From DASSHC01 sp035693105 (GTDB taxonomy: Bacteria; Chloroflexota; Chloroflexia; Thermomicrobiales; Thermomicrobiaceae), in NCBI GenBank assembly GCA_035693105.1, contig DASSHC010000001.1, forward strand, positions 1-11,399: a DNA stretch of 11,399 bases, written 5' to 3'. Of the stretch, positions 6,323-11,399 are shown piece after piece (within the stretch, counting starts at the first letter, position 1; each line of letters begins with the position of its first letter). The position numbers and the translations under genes are program-made. The notes beneath the pieces were generated by a model that was not told the origin of the DNA, did no database searches, and was given only the letters and a program-made list of their open reading frames with translations.

Positions 6323-6425
6323 GCACCGCGGCTGGTGTAGTATGTGTGCGAACCCTGCGACGCGGTACCGCATGACTTCTCGGGCGACGCCGCGATCCGG
6401 CGCGGCCCGGCGATGGGAGCGGACG

Positions 6426-9356
6426 GTGAGCGGCGAGCCGGATTCGGGCGACAAGGCCAGGGAGGACTGCCCGCGCGTTGCGCTACGCGTGGCGCTGCGG
6501 CTCTGCTTCGCGCCGGAGCAGGCCGACGCACTGGCTGCCCGCGCGCATGCCCGCGACGGTGAGCCGGACTCGCTCAAGCGCCTGGCGCCGGTCGTCCGGC
6601 TGGCGCGGCTGAGCGCCCCCGGCGGCCGGTTGTCTCGGGCGGCGCGCTCAGCAGGCTGCTCCGAGGCGCCGTTGCGGCCGCGGCCCGGCCTCCCCATCGC
6701 GTCCGCCCTCGCGCTGGCGTTGCACCTGGGCCTCGATCTGGATGGCGAGGCGCTGGCGCGGCTCTTTGGTCGCGCGCCCGAGGAGATCGGGCTGTGGCTG
6801 CGGCAGGCGCGTCAGTCTGTCGAAGGGGAAGGACCGGCGTCGTGCCCAGAGTTCGCCGCCGCCCTGGGGCGCCAGCGCGACCCCGCGCTGCCGCGCGCCG
6901 CGCAACTGGCGCTGATGCGGCACCTCTCGGGCTGCGAGCGCTGCCGGGCGGTGCTGGAGCGGGACCGGGCGCTCGACGACCGGCTGCTGGCGCGCCTGCG
7001 CGAGCTGGAGCGCGGCTTGTCGGAAGCGCCCTCCGCCCCGGCGCGGCTGGCCCCGCTCCTGCTCGGCCCGGCGCTGCGCCTGGGAGCGGTCCTGCTGCTG
7101 GTGCTGATGGTCGCCATCGCCGCCGTCGCCGGCTCGCGCCGGCTGCTGGCGATGGGCCAGGCGCCGGTGCCGCTGCTCGCGCCGGGGTCCGTCACGGGCC
7201 CGCTCAGTGGCTGGCTGCTGGAGGAGACCAGCGGCGGCGGGGTCGATGCTGTCAACATCGCCTCCGGCGCGCGGCGCGGGCTGGTCCCCGACCAGGGCAG
7301 CCCCTCGTTCAACGTGGTCCTCTCGCCCGACCAGCGGCGTCTGGCGGTGTTGACCTTCGCTGGCAGCGAACGCGACATCGTCAGCGACCTCCGCGTCTAC
7401 CGGCTCGACGGCACCCTCGTGCGCGCGTGGCACGATGTCGCCCGGTCCGGGCAGGGCTTCCTGGAGGGTTGGTTGAACCAGGACACGCTGCTGGTCGGCC
7501 GCCTGACCGACGGGAACACCCTGCAACTCCTGGCGTTCAGCCTGGCGAACGGCGGGCAGCGAGTGCTCCTTGAGCAGGGGGCGCGCGGCCCGGCCGTCCT
7601 CTCGCCCGATGGCAACTACCTCGCGCTCACCACGACCAGCCAGGATGGCCCGCTAGCGTTGGAGATCCGGCCGGTCGAGAACGGTGTGCTCGGCGCGCCG
7701 GTCACATCGCACGTGTTGCAGAGTAGCTTCCTCAACTCTGGCCCGCTCTGGACGCCCGACAGCCGGACCGTCCTCTACACGATCACCGCGACCGAGAACG
7801 CCGGGCCGAGCATGGATAGCCTGGCGCTGGATGGGACGCGGACGCAGCGGGTGACCCGCCCCGGCACCGGCGTCATCACCTTGCTCGGCCTCTCGCCGGA
7901 CGGCCGCGGCGCGCTCTATGCCGAGAGCGCGAGCCAGCCGGGCGGCCCGATCAGCGCGCCGACCGTTGTCTGGCAGATCCCGCTCGACGGCGGGCAGCCG
8001 GTCAAGCTTCTCTCCAGCGACTACGGCTTCAGCCAGGCGGTGGCCGCGCCCGGGGGCGGCACGCTGGCGCTGCAGACCACGGGCGTCGGCTACCCACCCC
8101 CGCCGGGCGCGGATCTCGGGCAGCAATCGCCGGCGAGCGGCCCGCCCGGCGGGAGCATCCTCTACCTGGAGAACACCGTCACGCTGGCGCTCGGACCGGA
8201 CGGCAAGCCGCTCGGCACGCTGCTCGACCGGTTTTCCGGCGACTCGCTGCTGGCCTGGCTGCCGGCGGACGCGCTGCCGGCCAGGGCGCCTCCCGCGCCC
8301 CACATCGACGGCGAGTTCGGCAACCCGCGGCCGGTCAAGGTGGCCGGCGCCACGCTGCAGCTCAACGCCGCCAGCAAGCTCAGCCCCGGCGGCGGCAGGC
8401 TGCTCGGCACCGGCTCCGGCTTCCCCTTCGCGCTGGCGGTGCCGGTGCGCGGCGATCCGGTCGCGGATGTCGCTGGGCCGCCGCTCGACGCGAGCTGGCT
8501 GCCTGATGGTGAAGGCACGATCGGCGTCAGCGCGCCCTCGTCGCGGGGCGGGGGAGGCGCGATCAGCATCTACCCGATGAACGGCGACATGCAGGCGCTG
8601 GGCCAGGCGACCTTCGACCCTGCCAGCCTCGGCGCCTCGACCGCGCAGCGCTACCGCCAACCGCTGGTGGCTCCCAACGGCCTGCGCTATAGCGTCTTTG
8701 TGGCGGGCGAGCGCCAGGTGGCGCTCTGGGTCGGCGGCCAGGGCGCGGCCGCGCGCGGCGTCCTCGACTGGACCCTGCCTGCCGACGCGAAGGTCGATCC
8801 GCCGCTGCTGGCCCAGTGGATCAGCAACGACGCGCTGCTGGTCGCCGTGCCCGAGGACTGGTCCGGCGGCTACCCCGCCACCGCCTCGCTGGAGCGTGTG
8901 ACGCTCGCGGCGGATGGCTCGGCGCGCGTCGAGCCGCTGCTGCGCTGGCGCACGCGCGGCAGCGAGCGCGGCGTCGTGCTGCGGGAGTTGGCGCTCAGCC
9001 GCGACCAGTCCCGGCTCGCGCTGCGGCTGCGCCGCTTCACCGGCGCCGACCCGAGCAAGGACTTCATCGACGCCCTCGTAGTCGCCCCAGCCGGCGACCT
9101 GACGCAGGCGCTGGAGCTGGCGCGCGGCCCTGGCGGCGATGGGCTGAGCTGGGCCCCCGACGGCACGGAGTTGGTGGCGGCGCTGCGCGGCCACCTGCTG
9201 CTGCTGGCGGCCGACGGCAGCCGTGTCGATCAGCTCGCGACTGGCGCCGGGCCGGTTGCCTATCCCCTCTGGGTGCAGCCGGGCGAGATCTGGTACGCAA
9301 CCGGCACAGGCGACGACGCTACGATCATGCGCGTCACCCGCCCAGGCGCCGGATGA
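6426..9356 (+). CDS. Sigma-like / zinc anti-sigma / membrane / beta-propeller fusion protein
   Basis: A 976-residue predicted membrane sensor. Residues 17-43 (ALRLCFAPEQADALAAR in the middle) look like a worn ECF sigma region 2. Residues 88-132 (LPIASALALALHLGLD, then GEALARLFGRAPEEIGLWLR) resemble sigma region 4 with its HTH. C140, H166, C170 and C173 form C-x25-H-x3-C-x2-C, the signature of zinc-binding anti-sigma (ZAS, zf-HC2) domains, followed by helix RALDDRLLARLRELERGL. One membrane helix spans about 215-236. Beyond it, ~700 residues carry about ten SPDG/APDG-type blade motifs (for example VLSPDGNYLAL near 391 and LSWAPDGTELVAAL near 907), typical of TolB/WD40-like propellers, with no lipobox. 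I chose the GTG at 6426 because GGGAG (6415-6419) lies six bases upstream; the ATG at 6372 is an alternative. No separate sigma gene is adjacent. Domain order is visible; signalling function is inferred. Confidence 0.8.
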   Translation: MSGEPDSGDKAREDCPRVALRVALRLCFAPEQADALAARAHARDGEPDSLKRLAPVVRLARLSAPGGRLSRAARSAGCSEAPLRPRPGLPIASALALALHLGLDLDGEALARLFGRAPEEIGLWLRQARQSVEGEGPASCPEFAAALGRQRDPALPRAAQLALMRHLSGCERCRAVLERDRALDDRLLARLRELERGLSEAPSAPARLAPLLLGPALRLGAVLLLVLMVAIAAVAGSRRLLAMGQAPVPLLAPGSVTGPLSGWLLEETSGGGVDAVNIASGARRGLVPDQGSPSFNVVLSPDQRRLAVLTFAGSERDIVSDLRVYRLDGTLVRAWHDVARSGQGFLEGWLNQDTLLVGRLTDGNTLQLLAFSLANGGQRVLLEQGARGPAVLSPDGNYLALTTTSQDGPLALEIRPVENGVLGAPVTSHVLQSSFLNSGPLWTPDSRTVLYTITATENAGPSMDSLALDGTRTQRVTRPGTGVITLLGLSPDGRGALYAESASQPGGPISAPTVVWQIPLDGGQPVKLLSSDYGFSQAVAAPGGGTLALQTTGVGYPPPPGADLGQQSPASGPPGGSILYLENTVTLALGPDGKPLGTLLDRFSGDSLLAWLPADALPARAPPAPHIDGEFGNPRPVKVAGATLQLNAASKLSPGGGRLLGTGSGFPFALAVPVRGDPVADVAGPPLDASWLPDGEGTIGVSAPSSRGGGGAISIYPMNGDMQALGQATFDPASLGASTAQRYRQPLVAPNGLRYSVFVAGERQVALWVGGQGAAARGVLDWTLPADAKVDPPLLAQWISNDALLVAVPEDWSGGYPATASLERVTLAADGSARVEPLLRWRTRGSERGVVLRELALSRDQSRLALRLRRFTGADPSKDFIDALVVAPAGDLTQALELARGPGGDGLSWAPDGTELVAALRGHLLLLAADGSRVDQLATGAGPVAYPLWVQPGEIWYATGTGDDATIMRVTRPGAG

Positions 9357-9366
9357 GAACGTTGCG

Positions 9367-9393
9367 GTAAGGGCAGGCGCCTGTGCCTGCCCT
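9367..9393 (+). terminator. Hairpin repeat / probable terminator of the propeller gene
   Basis: AGGGCAGGC (9370-9378) pairs perfectly with GCCTGCCCT (9385-9393) across the 6-nt loop GCCTGT, followed by GTTTG. It begins 11 nt after the stop at 9356, a good position for an intrinsic terminator although the T-run is short. It is also one of two copies of a hairpin repeat; the other is inverted at 9470-9495. Confidence 0.6.
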
Positions 9394-9428
9394 GTTTGCC
9401 CTGCGCCTCGGCCGCAAGAAAATGGGGC

Positions 9429-9443
9429 AACGTCGGCGACGTT
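9429..9443. repeat. Short perfect hairpin between convergent genes
   Basis: AACGTC (9429-9434), loop GGC, GACGTT (9438-9443), then TTG. It lies midway between the two larger hairpins and may add to two-way termination. Too short to mean much alone. Confidence 0.3.
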
Positions 9444-9469
9444 TGTCAGGTTAGGCAATAGGGCAGCGA

Positions 9470-9495
9470 GGGCAGACACAGGGGTCTGCCCCTAC
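9470..9495 (-). repeat. Inverted copy of the hairpin repeat, containing the PiT stop codon
   Basis: On the minus strand it reads GTAGGGGCAGAC-CCCTGT-GTCTGCCC. GGGCAGAC and GTCTGCCC form an 8-bp stem. It matches the copy at 9367-9392 at 22 of 26 positions; two of the four differences are a G-C to A-T swap on opposite sides of the stem, so pairing is kept. The TAG at its start (9494-9492) is the stop codon of the phosphate transporter gene. Confidence 0.7.
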
Positions 9496-10460
9496 AGATG
9501 GACCACCAGGCCGATCAGCCGCGCGGCGACGTAGGCGATAGCCAGCCCGGAGGCGGGGCCGAAGGCCCAGCCCTTGAGGATGCCGCGCACCACCGGCCAC
9601 TGCACCGTGTCGCGCCCGCGCGCCAGCCCGGTGCCGGCCATCGCGCCGACCAGCGCCTGATTCATCGAGGTAAAGTAGCCGAAGGCGACCGCGGTCAGCA
9701 CCACCAGCGCCTGCACGAACTGCGCGGCGCTGGCCATCGCCAGGTCCATCTTGACGATGTCGAAGGCCACCCGCTCCAGCAGCGGCTTACCCCAGGTCAG
9801 CGCGCCGATGCTCAGCCCGATGCCGCCGATCAGCCCGGCCACGAAGACATCGAAGAGGTGGGTCATCAGGAAGGCGCCGGTGGCGTTGGAGACGTCGTTG
9901 GCGCCCATGGCGAAGGAGGCGCCCGCCCCCACCACCACCAGCACCGCGTGCCAGGGGCCGAAGGCGCCGATAGTCCCCTTGGTGCCGGGGGCCAGCAGGT
10001 CGATGATCCGGGTGAAGCCGAAGCCGAGGCCGACCGCCACCACCGGCGCCAGCGCCCAGATGACCACCAGGCGCAGGATCGTGTGCCACTGGATCGATAG
10101 GTGCACCGCCAGGCCGACGCCGATGACGCAGAAGACCAGGATCTGAATGGTCGAGGTGGGGATGCGCAGGTAGTTGAAGAGGGTCGTCAGGGCGAAGGCG
10201 ACGGCGATGATGATGCTGGCCGCGCCCAGGCTGATCGAGATCGTGGAGGTGCCGAGGATACCGTGCCCGACGGTGCGCTCGACCTTGTGACTGGCAAAGG
10301 TGGCCCCGATCAGCGCCAGCAGGGCGATGGTGCCGAGCGCCGGCCAGAGCTTGATCGAGCGGGTGGCGTAGGGCATGCCCATGGTCGCGCCGGTGTAGTG
10401 CGCGCCCATGCTCCAGGCGAAGGCCACCGCGACCGCGACGAGGAGGACTTGAGCCGCCAT
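9492..10460 (-). CDS. PiT-family inorganic phosphate transporter (variant first signature)
   Basis: A 322-residue polytopic membrane protein that should carry phosphate with a coupling ion across the cytoplasmic membrane. About ten hydrophobic spans are visible. PiT proteins are two inverted halves, each with a GxNDxxNA signature: the second is intact, GANDVSNATG (186-195), with Asn188 and Asp189. The first reads MGAHYTGATMGMPYA (18-32), so His21-Tyr22 replace Asn-Asp. VERTVGHGI (near 77) and the SxSLGAA stretch fit the family. The open frame runs on upstream to 11159, but that part is the shadow of the next gene; the ATG at 10460 has GGAAAGGGAAAG just before it and opens straight into the first membrane span. 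No PhoU-like partner gene is beside it. Family is fairly sure; the ion or anion carried is not, given the altered motif. Confidence 0.85.
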   Translation of the reverse strand: MAAQVLLVAVAVAFAWSMGAHYTGATMGMPYATRSIKLWPALGTIALLALIGATFASHKVERTVGHGILGTSTISISLGAASIIIAVAFALTTLFNYLRIPTSTIQILVFCVIGVGLAVHLSIQWHTILRLVVIWALAPVVAVGLGFGFTRIIDLLAPGTKGTIGAFGPWHAVLVVVGAGASFAMGANDVSNATGAFLMTHLFDVFVAGLIGGIGLSIGALTWGKPLLERVAFDIVKMDLAMASAAQFVQALVVLTAVAFGYFTSMNQALVGAMAGTGLARGRDTVQWPVVRGILKGWAFGPASGLAIAYVAARLIGLVVHL

Positions 10461-10573
10461 CACTTTCCCTTTCCACACCACCCGCGCTGGTTCGCGCACC
10501 GCCGCGGCGAGCGCATGGTAGCACGTACACCCCGGTTTTCCGTGGGCTTGGGGGATGGTCACGCCTGATGCGG
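10461..10573 (-). other. Intergenic gap before the PiT gene
   Basis: 113 nt between the membrane-protein stop and the PiT start. On the minus strand TACCAT (10520-10515) could be a -10, but no good -35 is found at the usual spacing. GGAAAGGGAAAG next to the start acts as the ribosome binding site. No clear terminator for the upstream gene, so co-transcription of the two genes is possible. Confidence 0.3.
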
Positions 10574-11399
10574 TCAGAGGACTTCGCGGAGGGAGGGTGC
10601 GACTCCCTGGCTCGCCTGTTCGTTGGCCGCGACCATTCGGCCGCCGTCCAGCCGATCGAGCCGGCGAGAAATCTCCGTCAGGGCTTCTTGCTGCGCGAGC
10701 AACAGCGCGCGGAGTTCTTGTTCGGTGGCCGGGCGCTCCTCCGCCAGCGCCGCGGCCGGGACGCCGCTCTCGACCGTGATACGCGGCTGCTGGGCGGGCT
10801 TGTAGCGCCGGTCCACCACCGCTTGCAGGCCGTTCTTGATCGGCGTGAAGGCCGCGGCCAGGATGAGCGTGGTCAGGACGATAGCCGAGCTGGAGGTTTC
10901 GCCGGTGGCCGAGACGAACACGCGCTGGCACAGCGTGGTGGACGCGCTGTAGAGCCCGGCGAGGATCGCGGTCAGGGGGATGTAGACGAGGGTCTTGTCG
11001 ATCAGCCAGTCGATGTCGTACAGCCGGTAGCGGAAGATGGCGAGCGCCGCCGCCAGCGGGACGGCGATCAGCGTGAGCGGCGCCAGCGGACGAATGCCGT
11101 CCACCCAATTGTTGACGGCCATAACCACCGGGAAGAGCGCCACGGCGAAGGTGAGCCACTTCATCTGCTGCCGCTCCAGGCCGTTGGAGCGGCGAAAGCG
11201 TGTGAAGAGGCTGGCGGTCCCGGTGAGCACGATGACCAGAACCAGCAGCGGCCCGATCACGTCGAGGATGCCCAGCAGCCCGCTGAGCGCGTCGATGCCG
11301 AGCGGGTTCCGCACGCGTCCGCCGCCGACCGAGCCATTGTCCATGCCGCCGGGCAGCACGGCGGAGACGACGCCGAGCACGGCGCAGATCACGATGTTG
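10574..11399 (-). CDS. Multi-pass membrane protein resembling sensor-kinase input domain, 5' end cut
   Basis: The frame stays open to the window edge, so at least 275 residues are seen and the N-terminus is missing; the GTG at 11392 is unlikely to be the start because coding-like hydrophobic sequence continues through it. Six hydrophobic spans can be traced. The stretches NPLGIDALSGLLG, FRRSNGLERQQMKWLTFA, IFRYRLYDIDWLIDKTLVY and FTPIKNGLQAVVDRRYKP are the hallmark segments of membrane input domains found on histidine kinases of Chloroflexota and Actinobacteria (from memory). After VVDRRY, where such kinases continue with HisKA and ATPase domains, this protein has only ~60 residues, including a helix ATEQELRALLLAQQEALTEISRRL broken by no kinase motif, and then stops. 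It may act as a membrane partner of another regulator. Upstream of the PiT gene on the same strand with a 113-nt gap. Confidence 0.7.
   Translation of the reverse strand, partial: NIVICAVLGVVSAVLPGGMDNGSVGGGRVRNPLGIDALSGLLGILDVIGPLLVLVIVLTGTASLFTRFRRSNGLERQQMKWLTFAVALFPVVMAVNNWVDGIRPLAPLTLIAVPLAAALAIFRYRLYDIDWLIDKTLVYIPLTAILAGLYSASTTLCQRVFVSATGETSSSAIVLTTLILAAAFTPIKNGLQAVVDRRYKPAQQPRITVESGVPAAALAEERPATEQELRALLLAQQEALTEISRRLDRLDGGRMVAANEQASQGVAPSLREVL

Noticed and set aside
6165..6425. Upstream start (6165) for the 976-residue protein
   Set aside because: It would overlap the GNAT coding region and adds no recognisable domain; GGGAG precedes the GTG at 6426.
6254..6697. N-terminal extension of the GNAT frame to a start at 6697
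   Set aside because: Arg/Ser/Ala low-complexity sequence antisense to the large fusion gene; the ATG at 6253 has GGAGG and fits the family length.
7653..9479. 608-residue open frame on the minus strand
   Set aside because: Arg/Gly/Ala-rich shadow of the fusion gene, typical of high-GC DNA; no domain is recognisable.
10461..11159. Extension of the PiT frame to 11159 (555 residues)
   Set aside because: The extra part is antisense-frame shadow of the membrane protein gene on the same strand; true PiT homology starts at 10460.
1..11399. CRISPR array, tRNA, rRNA, insertion sequence, prophage or integrase
   Set aside because: No regularly spaced repeats, no cloverleaf or rRNA-like stretch, and no transposase or integrase motif seen on either strand.

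Overview
The window is high-GC DNA (roughly 70% by eye) with densely packed genes on both strands. It is ordinary chromosome: no plasmid, phage, transposase, CRISPR or RNA gene was seen. The protein styles (DrrA/DrrB-like efflux pair, quinone-linked PyrD, a membrane protein of the sensor-kinase N-terminal type, a large SPDG-repeat protein) and the short 'cccgagcgcagtcgaggga' intergenic repeats suggest a member of the Chloroflexota, perhaps near Thermomicrobia. That placement is inference from memory, not a search result.

Layout, left to right. (1) 163-2809: a TetR-family repressor (-) lies divergent from a two-gene ABC exporter operon (+). The promoter between them carries a near-textbook TTGACA-17-TAGAGT and two copies of the inverted repeat CTNACCGNNCGGTNAG, one of them just downstream of the -10. 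This is a self-contained drug- or lipid-efflux module in which the repressor is probably released by the exported compound. (2) 3010-4118: a small SAM methyltransferase (+) converges with an XRE-family regulator (-) with only 14 nt between their stop codons. (3) 4349-5476: pyrD, class 2 dihydroorotate dehydrogenase, divergent from the XRE gene. (4) 5642-6253: a GNAT acetyltransferase (-). It converges on pyrD across an inverted pair of intergenic repeats. (5) 6426-9356: a 976-residue protein, the most unusual gene here. It has a degenerate sigma-factor-like N-terminus, a canonical zinc-binding anti-sigma motif (C-x25-H-x3-C-x2-C), one membrane helix and a ~700-residue beta-propeller-like outer part. 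(6) 9492-10460: a PiT-family phosphate transporter (-) whose first signature motif has lost the Asn-Asp pair. (7) 10574 to the window end: the 3' part of a multi-pass membrane protein (-) that resembles sensor-kinase input domains but has no kinase domain.

The intergenic regions are rich in structure. One 30-nt repeat occurs twice identically (33-62 and 5571-5600) and once inverted with a single change (5485-5514). A hairpin repeat occurs as an inverted pair at 9367-9392 and 9470-9495, with a compensatory base-pair change, and one copy supplies the stop codon of the phosphate transporter. The octamer TAGAGTAC appears three times at likely -10 positions. The best candidate for an undescribed system is the sigma-like/anti-sigma/propeller fusion at 6426-9356, which would sense an extracytoplasmic signal and relay it within one polypeptide.
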